From NCBI GenBank assembly GCA_036245805.1, contig BTRK01000005.1, forward strand, positions 9,858,001 to 9,922,000: a stretch of DNA of 64,000 bases. Reading direction: 5' to 3'. This document shows positions 11,660-25,000 of the stretch, one piece after another. The stretch's first letter is position 1. The number at the start of each line of letters is the position of its first letter. The position numbers were made by a program, and so were the translations under genes. The notes below the pieces were generated by a model. The model was not told the origin of the DNA, did not search any database, and worked only from the letters and a program-made list of their open reading frames with translations. The stretch comes from Pristionchus mayeri (lineage: Eukaryota; Nematoda; Chromadorea; Rhabditida; Neodiplogasteridae).

Positions 11660-12778
11660 CACTGGGATCCCAGCTCTTCGTATTGGTTCCTACTTAGTGC
11701 CCACTGGGAGAAACATCAAGGGTGCGGATAGCAAAATGATTTCCGTCGAACGGATTTCCGTCGAACGGATTTCCGTCGAACGGATTTCCGTCGAACGGAT
11801 TTCCATCGAACGGATTTCCGTCGAACGGATTTCCGTCGAACGGATTTCCGTCGAACGGATTTCCGTCACTGGGATCCCAGCTCTTCGCATTGGTTCCTAC
11901 TTCATTCCCCCTGGGAGAAACATCAAGGGTGCGGATAGCAAAATGATTTCCGTCGAACAGATTTCCGTCGAACGGATTTCCGTCGAACGGATTTCCGTCG
12001 AACGGATTTTCGTCGAACGGATTTCCATCGAACGGATTTCCGTCGAACGGATTTCCGTCGAACGGATTTCCGTCGAACGGATTTCCGTCGAACGGATTTC
12101 CATCGAACGGATTTCCGTCGAACGGATTTCCGTCGAACGGATTTCCGTCGAACGGATTTCCGTCGATCGGATTTCCGTCACTGGGATCCCAGCTCTTCGC
12201 ATTGGTTCCTACTTCACTGCCCACTGGGAGAAACATCAAGGGTGCGGATAGCAAAATGATTTCCGTCGAACGGATTTCCGTCGAACGGATTTCCGTCGAA
12301 CGGATTTCCATCGAACGGATTTCCGTCGAACGGATTTCCGTCGAACGGATTTCCGTCGAACGGATTTCCGTCGATCGGATTTCCGTCACTGGGATCCCAG
12401 CTCTTCGCATTGGTTCCTACTTCATTCCCCCTGGGAGAAACATCAAGGGTGCGGATAGCAAAATGATTTCCGTCGAACGGATTTCCGTCGAACGGATTTC
12501 CGTCGAACGGATTTCCGTCGAACGGATTTTCGTCGAACGGATTTCCATCGAACGGATTTCCGTCGAACGGATTTCCGTCGAACGGATTTCCGTCGAACGG
12601 ATTTCCGTCGAACGGATTTCCATCGAACGGATTTCCGTCGAACGGATTTCCGTCGAACGGATTTCCGTCGAACGGATTTCCGTCGATCGGATTTCCGTCA
12701 CTGGGATCCCAGCTCTTCGCATTGGTTCCTACTTCACTGCCCACTGGGAGAAACATCAAGGGTGCGGATAGCAAAATG
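11660..12778. repeat. B/D/A spacer region
   Basis: Spacers start at 11660 (B), 11867 (D), 12179 (A), 12387 (D) and 12699 (A). The segment from the A spacer at 12179 through the A spacer at 12699 recurs at 15208-15728 with the same 208 and 312-bp intervals and an offset of 3,029 bp. Unit order is the same in both, with TCGTC-CCATC in the run after each D spacer. Confidence 0.9.
11868..11945 (+). repeat. Type D spacer (78 bp, ATTCCCCCTGG), first of five full copies
   Basis: This spacer differs from type A in the middle. TTCACTGCCCACTGGG is replaced by TTCATTCCCCCTGGG, a net loss of one base with several substitutions. This restores a 78-bp length and an open ISVER frame. Full copies start at about 11867, 12387, 14402, 15416 and 16902, and a 5'-truncated copy lies at 19183. 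Type D is confined to 11.9-19.2 kb, so it marks a local amplification lineage. Confidence 0.93.
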
Positions 12779-13481
12779 ATTTCCGTCGAACGGATTTCCG
12801 TCGAACGGATTTCCGTCGAACGGATTTCCATCGAACGGATTTCCGTCGAACGGATTTCCGTCGAACGGATTTCCGTCGAACGGATTTCCGTCGAACAGAT
12901 TTCCGTCGAACGGATTTCCGTCGAACAGATTTCCGTCGAACGGATTTCCGTCGAACTGATTTCCGTCGAACAGATTTCCGTCGAACGGATTTCCGTCGAA
13001 CGGATTTCCATCGAACGGATTTCCGTCGAACGGATTTCCATCGAACGGATTTCCGTCGAAAGGGATTTCCGTCGAACGGATTTCCGTCGAACGGATTTCC
13101 ATCGAACGGATTTCCGTCGAAAGGGATTTCCGTCGAACGGATTTCCGTCGAACGGATTTCCGTCGATCGGATTTCCGTCGAACGGATTTCCATCGAACGG
13201 ATTTCCGTCGAAAGGGATTTCCGTCGAACGGATTTCCGTCGATCGGATTTCCGTCGAACAGATTTCCGTCGAACGGATTTCCGTCGAACAGATTTCCGTC
13301 GAACGGATTTCCGTCGAAAGGGATTTCCGTCGAACGGATTTCCGTCGAACGGATTTCCGTCGAACAGATTTCCGTCGAACGGATTTCCGTCGAACGGATT
13401 TCCATCGAACGGATTTCCGTCGAAAGGGATTTCCGTCGAACGGATTTCCGTCGAACGGATTTCCGTCGATCGGATTTCCGT
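12779..13481. repeat. Irregular 15-mer run containing five 16-bp units
   Basis: This is about 703 bp without a spacer. It contains 46 units plus five extra bases, because five units read GTCGAAAGGG instead of GTCGAACGG (a C-to-A change plus an inserted G). They lie near 13058, 13119, 13211, 13317 and 13423. Each shifts the frame by one, so this is the clearest place where translation would change frame within the 15-mers themselves. It is also rich in GAACAG, GAACTG and GATCGG units. One further 16-bp unit occurs at about 16131. Confidence 0.93.
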
Positions 13482-16400
13482 CACTGGGATCCCAGCTCTT
13501 CGCATTGGTTCCTACTTCACTGCCCACTGGGAGAAACATCAAGGGTGCGGATAGCAAAATGATTTCCGTCGAACGGATTTCCATCGAACGGATTTCCGTC
13601 GAACGGATTTCCGTCGAACGGATTTCCGTCGAACAGATTTCCGTCGAACGGATTTCCGTCGAACGGATTTCCATCGAACGGATTTCCGTCGATCGGATTT
13701 CCGTCACTGGGATCCCAGCTCTTCGTATTGGTTCCTACTTAGTGCCCACTGGGAGAAACATCAAGGGTGCGGATAGCAAAATGATTTCCGTCGAACGGAT
13801 TTCCGTCGAACGGATTTCCATCGAACGGATTTCCGTCGAACGGATTTCCGTCGAACGGATTTCCGTCGAACGGATTTCCGTCACTGGGATCCCAGCTCTT
13901 CGCATTGGTTCCTACTTCACTGCCCACTGGGAGAAACATCAAGGGTGCGGATAGCAAAATGATTTCCGTCGAACGGATTTCCGTCGAACGGATTTCCGTC
14001 GAACGGATTTTCGTCGAACGGATTTCCATCGAACGGATTTCCGTCGAACGGATTTCCGTCGAACGGATTTCCGTCGAACGGATTTCCGTCGAACGGATTT
14101 CCATCGAACGGATTTCCGTCGAACGGATTTCCGTCGAACGGATTTCCGTCGAACGGATTTCCGTCGAACGGATTTCCGTCGATCGGATTTCCGTCACTGG
14201 GATCCCAGCTCTTCGTATTGGTTCCTACTTAGTGCCCACTGGGAGAAACATCAAGGGTGCGGATAGCAAAATGATTTCCGTCGAACGGATTTCCGTCGAA
14301 CGGATTTCCGTCGAACGGATTTCCGTCGAAAGGATTTCCATCGAACGGATTTCCGTCGAACGGATTTCCGTCGAACGGATTTCCGTCGAACGGATTTCCG
14401 TCACTGGGATCCCAGCTCTTCGCATTGGTTCCTACTTCATTCCCCCTGGGAGAAACATCAAGGGTGCGGATAGCAAAATGATTTCCGTCGAACGGATTTC
14501 CGTCGAACGGATTTCCGTCGAACGGATTTCCGTCGAACGGATTTTCGTCGAACGGATTTCCATCGAACGGATTTCCGTCGAACGGATTTCCGTCGAACGG
14601 ATTTCCGTCGAACGGATTTCCGTCGAACGGATTTCCGTCGAACGGATTTCCGTCGAACGGATTTCCATCGAACGGATTTCCGTCGAACGGATTTCCGTCG
14701 ATCGGATTTCCGTCACTGGGATCCCAGCTCTTCGTATTGGTTCCTACTTAGTGCCCACTGGCAGAAACATCAATGGTGCGGATTTCCGTCGAACGGATTT
14801 CCGTCGAACGGATTTCCGTCGAACGGATTTCCGTCGAACGGATTTCCGTCACTGGGATCCCAGCTCTTCGCATTGGTTCCTACTTCACTGCCCACTGGGA
14901 GAAACATCAAGGGTGCGGATAGCAAAATGATTTCCGTCGAACGGATTTCCGTCGAACGGATTTCCGTCGAACGGATTTCCGTCGAACGGATTTTCGTCGA
15001 ACGGATTTCCATCGAACGGATTTCCGTCGAACGGATTTCCGTCGAACGGATTTCCGTCGAACGGATTTCCGTCGAACGGATTTCCATCGAACGGATTTCC
15101 GTCGAACGGATTTCCGTCGAACGGATTTCCATCGAACGGATTTCCGTCGAACGGATTTCCGTCGAACGGATTTCCGTCGAACGGATTTCCGTCGATCGGA
15201 TTTCCGTCACTGGGATCCCAGCTCTTCGCATTGGTTCCTACTTCACTGCCCACTGGGAGAAACATCAAGGGTGCGGATAGCAAAATGATTTCCGTCGAAC
15301 GGATTTCCGTCGAACGGATTTCCGTCGAACGGATTTCCATCGAACGGATTTCCGTCGAACGGATTTCCGTCGAACGGATTTCCGTCGAACGGATTTCCGT
15401 CGATCGGATTTCCGTCACTGGGATCCCAGCTCTTCGCATTGGTTCCTACTTCATTCCCCCTGGGAGAAACATCAAGGGTGCGGATAGCAAAATGATTTCC
15501 GTCGAACGGATTTCCGTCGAACGGATTTCCGTCGAACGGATTTCCGTCGAACGGATTTTCGTCGAACGGATTTCCATCGAACGGATTTCCGTCGAACGGA
15601 TTTCCGTCGAACGGATTTCCGTCGAACGGATTTCCGTCGAACGGATTTCCATCGAACGGATTTCCGTCGAACGGATTTCCGTCGAACGGATTTCCGTCGA
15701 ACGGATTTCCGTCGATCGGATTTCCGTCACTGGGATCCCAGCTCTTCGCATTGGTTCCTACTTCACTGCCCACTGGGAGAAACATCAAGGGTGCGGATAG
15801 CAAAATGATTTCCGTCGAACGGATTTCCGTCGAACGGATTTCCGTCGAACGGATTTCCATCGAACGGATTTCCGTCGAACGGATTTCCGTCGAACGGATT
15901 TCCGTCGAACGGATTTCCGTCACTGGGATCCCAGCTCTTCGCATTGGTTCCTACTTCACTGCCCACTGGGAGAAACATCAAGGGTGCGGATAGCAAAATG
16001 ATTTCCGTCGAACGGATTTCCATCGAACGGATTTCCGTCGAACGGATTTCCGTCGAACGGATTTCCGTCGAACAGATTTCCGTCGAACGGATTTCCGTCG
16101 AACGGATTTCCACCGAACGGATTTCCGTCGAAAGGGATTTCCGTCGAACGGATTTCCGTCGAACGGATTTCCGTCGATCGGATTTCCGTCACTGGGATCC
16201 CAGCTCTTCGTATTGGTTCCTACTTAGTGCCCACTGGGAGAAACATCAAGGGTGCGGATAGCAAAATGATTTCCGTCGAACGGATTTCCGTCGAACGGAT
16301 TTCCATCGAACGGATTTCCGTCGAACGGATTTCCGTCGAACGGATTTCCGTCGAACGGATTTCCGTCACTGGGATCCCAGCTCTTCGCATTGGTTCCTAC

Positions 16401-18301
16401 TTCACTGCCCACTGGGAGAAACATCAAGGGTGCGGATAGCAAAATGATTTCCGTCGAACGGATTTCCGTCGAACGGATTTCCGTCGAACGGATTTCCGTC
16501 GAACGGATTTTCGTCGAACGGATTTCCATCGAACGGATTTCCGTCGAACGGATTTCCGTCGAACGGATTTCCGTCGAACGGATTTCCGTCGAACGGATTT
16601 CCATCGAACGGATTTCCGTCGAACGGATTTCCGTCGAACGGATTTCCGTCGAACGGATTTCCGTCGAACGGATTTCCGTCGATCGGATTTCCGTCACTGG
16701 GATCCCAGCTCTTCGTATTGGTTCCTACTTAGTGCCCACTGGGAGAAACATCAAGGGTGCGGATAGCAAAATGATTTCCGTCGAACGGATTTCCGTCGAA
16801 CGGATTTCCGTCGAACGGATTTCCGTCGAAAGGATTTCCATCGAACGGATTTCCGTCGAACGGATTTCCGTCGAACGGATTTCCGTCGAACGGATTTCCG
16901 TCACTGGGATCCCAGCTCTTCGCATTGGTTCCTACTTCATTCCCCCTGGGAGAAACATCAAGGGTGCGGATAGCAAAATGATTTCCGTCGAACGGATTTC
17001 CGTCGAACGGATTTCCGTCGAACGGATTTCCGTCGAACGGATTTTCGTCGAACGGATTTCCATCGAACGGATTTCCGTCGAACGGATTTCCGTCGAACGG
17101 ATTTCCGTCGAACGGATTTCCGTCGAACGGATTTCCGTCGAACGGATTTCCGTCGAACGGATTTCCGTCGAACGGATTTCCGTCGAACGGATTTCCATCG
17201 AACGGATTTCCGTCGAACGGATTTCCGTCGATCGGATTTCCGTCACTGGGATCCCAGCTCTTCGTATTGGTTCCTACTTAGTGCCCACTGGCAGAAACAT
17301 CAATGGTGCGGATTTCCGTCGAACGGATTTCCGTCGAACGGATTTCCGTCGAACGGATTTCCGTCGAACGGATTTCCGTCACTGGGATCCCAGCTCTTCG
17401 CATTGGTTCCTACTTCACTGCCCACTGGGAGAAACATCAAGGGTGCGGATAGCAAAATGATTTCCGTCGAACGGATTTCCGTCGAACGGATTTCCGTCGA
17501 ACGGATTTCCGTCGAACGGATTTTCGTCGAACGGATTTCCATCGAACGGATTTCCGTCGAACGGATTTCCGTCGAACGGATTTCCGTCGAACGGATTTCC
17601 GTCGAACGGATTTCCATCGAACGGATTTCCGTCGAACGGATTTCCGTCGAACGGATTTCCGTCGAACGGATTTCCGTCGAACGGATTTCCGTCGATCGGA
17701 TTTCCGTCACTGGGATCCCAGCTCTTCGTATTGGTTCCTACTTAGTGCCCACTGGGAGAAACATCAAGGGTGCGGATAGCAAAATGATTTCCGTCGAACG
17801 GATTTCCGTCGAACGGATTTCCGTCGAACGGATTTCCGTCGAAAGGATTTCCGTCGAACGGATTTCCGTCGAACGGATTTTCGTCGAACGGATTTCCATC
17901 GAACGGATTTCCGTCGAACGGATTTCCGTCGAACGGATTTCCGTCGAACGGATTTCCGTCGAACGGATTTCCATCGAACGGATTTCCGTCGAACGGATTT
18001 CCGTCGAACGGATTTCCGTCGAACGGATTTCCGTCGAACGGATTTCCGTCGATCGGATTTCCGTCACTGGGATCCCAGCTCTTCGTATTGGTTCCTACTT
18101 AGTGCCCACTGGGAGAAACATCAAGGGTGCGGATAGCAAAATGATTTCCGTCGAACGGATTTCCGTCGAACGGATTTCCGTCGAACGGATTTCCGTCGAA
18201 AGGATTTCCATCGAACGGATTTCCGTCGAAAGGATTTCCATCGAACGGATTTCCGTCGAACGGATTTCCGTCGAACAGATTTCCGTCGAACGGATTTCCG
18301 T
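13482..18301. repeat. ~2.5-kb higher-order repeats with A, B, C and D spacers
   Basis: The series 13705 (B), 13882 (A), 14195 (B), 14402 (D), 14714 (C), 14850 (A) is repeated at 16190, 16367, 16695, 16902, 17244 and 17380. The offset grows from 2,485 to 2,530 bp through whole-unit insertions. Between them lies the 15208-15921 segment related to 12179-12699. Units reading GTCGAAAGG (15 bp, no insertion) appear near 14.33, 16.83, 17.84, 18.20 and 18.23 kb. They are the likely precursor form of the 16-bp units. The last part, 17708-18301, has two B spacers and long runs. Confidence 0.88.
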
Positions 18302-18883
18302 CACTGGGATCCCAGTTCTTCGTATTGGTTCCTACTTAGTGCACACTGGGAGAAACATCAATGGTGCGGATTTCCGTCGAACGGATTTCCGTCGAACGGA
18401 TTTCCGTCGAACGGATTTCCGTCGAACGGATTTCCGTCGAACGGATTTCCATCGAACGGATTTCCGTCGAACGGATTGCCGTCGAACGGATTTCCGTCAC
18501 TGGGATCCCAGCACTTCGTATTGGTTCCTACTTAGTGCCCACTGGGAGAAACATCAAGGGTGCGGATAGCAAAATGATTTCCGTCGAACGGATTTCCGTC
18601 GAACGGATTTCCGTCACTGGGATCCCAGCTCTTCGCATTGGTTCCTACTTCACTGCCCACTGGGAGAAACATCAAGGGTGCGGATAGCAAAATGATTTCC
18701 GTCGAACGGATTTCCGTCGAACGGATTTCCGTCGAACGGATTTCCGTCGAACGGATTTCCGTCGAACGGATTTCCGTCGAACGGATTTCCGTCGAACAGA
18801 TTTCCGTCGAACGGATTTCCGTCGAACGGATTTCCATCGAACGGACTTCCGTCGAACGGATTTCCGTCGAACGGATTTCCGTC

Positions 18884-18895
18884 ACTGGAATCCCA
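18884..18895 (+). repeat. Spacer palindrome variant CTGGAATCCCAG
   Basis: In almost every spacer this position is the perfect 12-bp palindrome CTGGGATCCCAG. Here one G-to-A change breaks the symmetry and removes the BamHI site. The same change occurs at about 20152 and 21432, always in the fourth spacer of the 1.25-kb repeat, so it is an inherited mark of that repeat and not recurrent mutation. Confidence 0.9.
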
Positions 18896-19182
18896 GCTCT
18901 TCGCATTGGTTCCTACTTCACTGCCCACTGGGAGAAACATCAAGGGTGCGGATAGCAAAATGATTTCCGTCGAACGGATTTCCGTCACTGGGATCCCAGC
19001 TCTTCGTATTGGTTCCTACTTAGTGCCCACTGGGAGAAACATCAAGGGTGCGGATAGCAAAATGATTTCCGTCGAACGGATTTCCGTCGAACGGATTTCC
19101 GTCGAACGGATTTCCATCGAACGGATTTCCATCGAACGGATTTCCGTCGAATGGATTTCCGTCGAACGGATTTCCGTCGAAC

Positions 19183-19230
19183 TTCTTCATTCCCCCTGGG
19201 AGAAACATCAAGGGTGCGGATAGCAAAATG
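19183..19230 (+). repeat. 5'-truncated type D spacer fused to a 15-mer
   Basis: A unit breaks off at GTCGAAC (19182) and continues as TTCTTCATTCCCC, entering a D spacer about halfway along. The palindrome, GCTCTTCG and GGTTCC parts are missing. D spacers otherwise stop at 16.9 kb, so this looks like a recombination joint between a 1.25-kb repeat and the D lineage to its left. The 3' end of the spacer is normal and leads into units with the TCGTC-CCATC pair. Confidence 0.9.
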
Positions 19231-22069
19231 ATTTCCGTCGAACGGATTTCCGTCGAACGGATTTCCGTCGAACGGATTTCCGTCGAACGGATTTTCGTCG
19301 AACGGATTTCCATCGAACGGATTTCCGTCGAACGGATTTCCGTCGAACGGATTTCCGTCGAACGGATTTCCGTCGAACGGATTTCCGTCGATCGGATTTC
19401 CGTCACTGGGATCCCAGCTCTTCGTATTGGTTCCTACTTAGTGCCCACTGGCAGAAACATCAATGGTGCGGATTTCCGTCGAACGGATTTCCGTCGAACG
19501 GATTTCCGTCGAACGGATTTCCGTCGAACGGATTTCCGTCGAACAGATTTCCGTCGAACGGATTTCCGTCACTGGGATCCCAGTTCTTCGTATTGGTTCC
19601 TACTTAGTGCACACTGGGAGAAACATCAATGGTGCGGATTTCCGTCGAACGGATTTCCGTCGAACGGATTTCCGTCGAACGGATTTCCGTCGAACGGATT
19701 TCCGTCGAACGGATTTCCATCGAACGGATTTCCGTCGAACGGATTGCCGTCGAACGGATTTCCGTCACTGGGATCCCAGCACTTCGTATTGGTTCCTACT
19801 TAGTGCCCACTGGGAGAAACATCAAGGGTGCGGATAGCAAAATGATTTCCGTCGAACGGATTTCCGTCGAACGGATTTCCGTCACTGGGATCCCAGCTCT
19901 TCGCATTGGTTCCTACTTCACTGCCCACTGGGAGAAACATCAAGGGTGCGGATAGCAAAATGATTTCCGTCGAACGGATTTCCGTCGAACGGATTTCCGT
20001 CGAACGGATTTCCGTCGAACGGATTTCCGTCGAACGGATTTCCGTCGAACGGATTTCCGTCGAACAGATTTCCGTCGAACGGATTTCCGTCGAACGGATT
20101 TCCATCGAACGGACTTCCGTCGAACGGATTTCCGTCGAACGGATTTCCGTCACTGGAATCCCAGCTCTTCGCATTGGTTCCTACTTCACTGCCCACTGGG
20201 AGAAACATCAAGGGTGCGGATAGCAAAATGATTTCCGTCGAACGGATTTCCGTCACTGGGATCCCAGCTCTTCGTATTGGTTCCTACTTAGTGCCCACTG
20301 GGAGAAACATCAAGGGTGCGGATAGCAAAATGATTTCCGTCGAACGGATTTCCGTCGAACGGATTTCCGTCGAACGGATTTCCATCGAACGGATTTCCAT
20401 CGAACGGATTTCCGTCGAATGGATTTCCGTCGAACGGATTTCCGTCGAACGGATTTCCGTCACTGGGATCCCAGCTCTGCGCATTGGTTCCTACTTCACT
20501 GCCCACTGGGAGAAACATCAAGGGTGCGGATAGCAAAATGATTTCCGTCGAACGGATTTCCGTCGAACGGATTTCCGTCGAACGGATTTCCGTCGAACGG
20601 ATTTCCGTCGATCGGATTTCCGTCACTGGGATCCCAGCTCTTCGTATTGGTTCCTACTTAGTGCCCACTGGCAGAAACATCAATGGTGCGGATTTCCGTC
20701 GAACGGATTTCCGTCGAACGGATTTCCGTCGAACGGATTTCCGTCGAACGGATTTCCGTCGAACGGATTTCCGTCGAACAGATTTCCGTCGAACGGATTT
20801 CCGTCACTGGGATCCCAGTTCTTCGTATTGGTTCCTACTTAGTGCACACTGGGAGAAACATCAATGGTGCGGATTTCCGTCGAACGGATTTCCGTCGAAC
20901 GGATTTCCGTCGAACGGATTTCCGTCGAACGGATTTCCGTCGAACGGATTTCCATCGAACGGATTTCCGTCGAACGGATTGCCGTCGAACGGATTTCCGT
21001 CACTGGGATCCCAGCACTTCGTATTGGTTCCTACTTAGTGCCCACTGGGAGAAACATCAAGGGTGCGGATAGCAAAATGATTTCCGTCGAACGGATTTCC
21101 GTCGAACGGATTTCCGTCACTGGGATCCCAGCTCTTCGCATTGGTTCCTACTTCACTGCCCACTGGGAGAAACATCAAGGGTGCGGATAGCAAAATGATT
21201 TCCGTCGAACGGATTTCCGTCGAACGGATTTCCGTCGAACGGATTTCCGTCGAACGGATTTCCGTCGAACGGATTTCCGTCGAACGGATTTCCGTCGAAC
21301 AGATTTCCGTCGAACGGATTTCCGTCGAACGGATTTCCGTCGAACGGATTTCCGTCGAACGGATTTCCGTCGAACGGATTTCCATCGAACGGACTTCCGT
21401 CGAACGGATTTCCGTCGAACGGATTTCCGTCACTGGAATCCCAGCTCTTCGCATTGGTTCCTACTTCACTGCCCACTGGGAGAAACATCAAGGGTGCGGA
21501 TAGCAAAATGATTTCCGTCGAACGGATTTCCGTCACTGGGATCCCAGCTCTTCGTATTGGTTCCTACTTAGTGCCCACTGGGAGAAACATCAAGGGTGCG
21601 GATAGCAAAATGATTTCCATCGAACGGATTTCCGTCGAACGGATTTCCGTCGAACGGATTTCCATCGAACGGATTTCCATCGAACGGATTTCCGTCGAAT
21701 GGATTTCCGTCGAACGGATTTCCGTCGAACGGATTTCCGTCACTGGGATCCCAGCTCTGCGCATTGGTTCCTACTTCACTGCCCACTGGGAGAAACATCA
21801 AGGGTGCGGATAGCAAAATGATTTCCGTCGAACGGATTTCCGTCGAACGGATTTCCGTCGAACGGATTTCCGTCGAACGGATTTCCGTCGATCGGATTTC
21901 CGTCACTGGGATCCCAGCTCTTCGTATTGGTTCCTACTTAGTGCCCACTGGCAGAAACATCAATGGTGCGGATTTCCGTCGAACGGATTTCCGTCGAACG
22001 GATTTCCGTCGAACGGATTTCCGTCGAACGGATTTCCGTCGAACAGATTTCCGTCGAACGGATTTCCGT

Positions 22070-25000
22070 CACTGGGATCCCAGTTCTTCGTATTGGTTCC
22101 TACTTAGTGCACACTGGGAGAAACATCAATGGTGCGGATTTCCGTCGAACGGATTTCCGTCGAACGGATTTCCGTCGAACGGATTTCCGTCGAACGGATT
22201 TCCGTCGAACGGATTTCCATCGAACGGATTTCCGTCGAACGGATTTCCGTCGAACGGATTTCCGTCACTGGGATCCCAGCTCTTCGCATTGGTTCCTACT
22301 TCACTGCCCACTGGGAGAAACATCAAGGGTGCGGATAGCAAAATGATTTCCGTCGAACGGATTTCCGTCGAACGGATTTCCGTCGAACGGATTTCCGTCG
22401 AACGGATTTCCGTCACTGGGATCCCAGCTCTTCGTATTGGTTCCTACTTAGTGCCCACTGGGAGAAACATCAAGGGTGCGGATAGCAAAATGATTTCCGT
22501 CGAACGGATTTCCGTCGAACGGATTTCCGTCGAACGGATTTCCATCGAACGGATTTCCATCGAACGGATTTCCGTCGAATGGATTTCCGTCGAACGGATT
22601 TCCGTCACTGGGATCCCAGCTCTGCGCATTGGTTCCTACTTCACTGCCCACTGGGAGAAACATCAAGGGTGCGGATAGCAAAATGATTTCCGTCGAACGG
22701 ATTTCCGTCGAACGGATTTCCGTCGAACGGATTTCCGTCGAACGGATTTCCGTCGAACGGATTTCCGTCGAACGGATTTCCGTCGAACGGATTTCCGTCG
22801 AACGGATTTCCGTCGAACAGATTTCCGTCGAACGGATTTCCGTCGAACGGATTTCCGTCGATCGGATTTCCGTCACTGGGATCCCAGCTCTTCGTATTGG
22901 TTCCTGCTTAGTGCCCACTGGGAGAAACATCAAGGGTGCGGATAGCAAAATGATTTCCGTCGAACGGATTTCCGCCGAACGGATTTCCGTCGAACGGATT
23001 TCCGTCGAACGGATTTCCATCGAACGGATTTCCGTCGAACGGATTTCCGTCGAACGGATTTCCGTCACTGGGATCCCAGCTCTTCGCATTGGTTCCTACT
23101 TCACTGCCCACTGGGAGAAACATCAAGGGTGCGGATAGCAAAATGATTTCCGTCGAACGGATTTCCGTCGAACGGATTTCCGTCGAACGGATTTCCGTCG
23201 AACGGATTTCCGTCGATCGGATTTCCGTCACTGGGATCCCAGCTCTTCGTATTGGTTCCTACTTAGTGCCCACTGGCAGAAACATCAATGGTGCGGATTT
23301 CCGTCGAACGGATTTCCGTCGAACGGATTTCCGTCGAACGGATTTCCGTCGAACGGATTTCCGTCGAACAGATTTCCGTCGAACGGATTTCCGTCACTGG
23401 GATCCCAGTTCTTCGTATTGGTTCCTACTTAGTGCACACTGGGAGAAACATCAATGGTGCGGATTTCCGTCGAACGGATTTCCGTCGAACGGATTTCCGT
23501 CGAACGGATTTCCGTCGAACGGATTTCCATCGAACGGATTTCCGTCGAACGGATTTCCGTCGAACGGATTTCCGTCACTGGGATCCCAGCTCTTCGCATT
23601 GGTTCCTACTTCACTGCCCACTGGGAGAAACATCAAGGGTGCGGATAGCAAAATGATTTCCGTCGAACGGATTTCCGTCGAACGGATTTCCGTCGAACGG
23701 ATTTCCGTCGAACGGATTTCCGTCACTGGGATCCCAGCTCTTCGTATTGGTTCCTACTTAGTGCCCACTGGGAGAAACATCAAGGGTGCGGATAGCAAAA
23801 TGATTTCCGTCGAACGGATTTCCGTCGAACGGATTTCCGTCGAACGGATTTCCATCGAACGGATTTCCATCGAACGGATTTCCGTCGAATGGATTTCCGT
23901 CGAACGGATTTCCGTCGAACGGATTTCCGTCACTGGGATCCCAGCTCTGCGCATTGGTTCCTACTTCACTGCCCACTGGGAGAAACATCAAGGGTGCGGA
24001 TAGCAAAATGATTTCCGTCGAACGGATTTCCGTCGAACGGATTTCCGTCGAACGGATTTCCGTCGAACGGATTTCCGTCGAACGGATTTCCGTCGAACGG
24101 ATTTCCGTCGAACGGATTTCCGTCGAACGGATTTCCGTCGAACGGATTTCCGTCGAACGGATTTCCGTCGAACAGATTTCCGTCGAACGGATTTCCGTCG
24201 AACGGATTTCCGTCGATCGGATTTCCGTCACTGGGATCCCAGCTCTTCGTATTGGTTCCTGCTTAGTGCCCACTGGGAGAAACATCAAGGGTGCGGATAG
24301 CAAAATGATTTCCGTCGAACGGATTTCCGCCGAACGGATTTCCGTCGAACGGATTTCCGTCGAACGGATTTCCATCGAACGGATTTCCGTCGAACGGATT
24401 TCCGTCGAACGGATTTCCGTCGAACGGATTTCCGTCACTGGGATCCCAGCTCTTCGCATTGGTTCCTACTTCACTGCCCACTGGGAGAAACATCAAGGGT
24501 GCGGATAGCAAAATGATTTCCGTCGAACGGATTTCCGTCGAACGGATTTCCGTCGAACGGATTTCCGTCGAACGGATTTCCGTCGAACGGATTTCCGTCG
24601 AACGGATTTCCGTCGAACGGATTTCCGTCGAACAGATTTCCGTCGAACGGATTTCCGTCGAACGGATTTCCGTCGATCGGATTTCCGTCACTGGGATCCC
24701 AGCTCTTCGTATTGGTTCCTGCTTAGTGCCCACTGGGAGAAACATCAAGGGTGCGGATAGCAAAATGATTTCCGTCGAACGGATTTCCGCCGAACGGATT
24801 TCCGTCGAACGGATTTCCGTCGAACGGATTTCCATCGAACGGATTTCCGTCGAACGGATTTCCGTCGAACGGATTTCCGTCGAACGGATTTCCGTCACTG
24901 GGATCCCAGCTCTTCGTATTGGTTCCTACTTAGTGCCCACTGGGAGAAACATCAAGGGTGCGGATAGCAAAATGATTTCCGTCGAACGGATTTCCGTCGA

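Larger units (their letters stand above)
18302..22069. repeat. Three ~1.25-kb higher-order repeats beginning with a GTGCACACTGG type C spacer
   Basis: Copies begin at 18302, 19570 and 20805 (offsets 1,268 and 1,235). Each runs: C spacer with GTGCACACTGG, B with CAGCACTTCG, A, A with the altered palindrome CTGGAATCCCAG, B, then a run with two CCATC units and a GAATGG unit, an A with CTCTGCGC, and a closing C spacer with GGCAGAAAC. In copy 1 the CTCTGCGC spacer is missing and a truncated D spacer takes its place (19183). Copy 3 has three extra units in its A-to-A run. Relatives of the block recur at 22070, 23395, 25654, 33046 and 35007. Confidence 0.9.
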
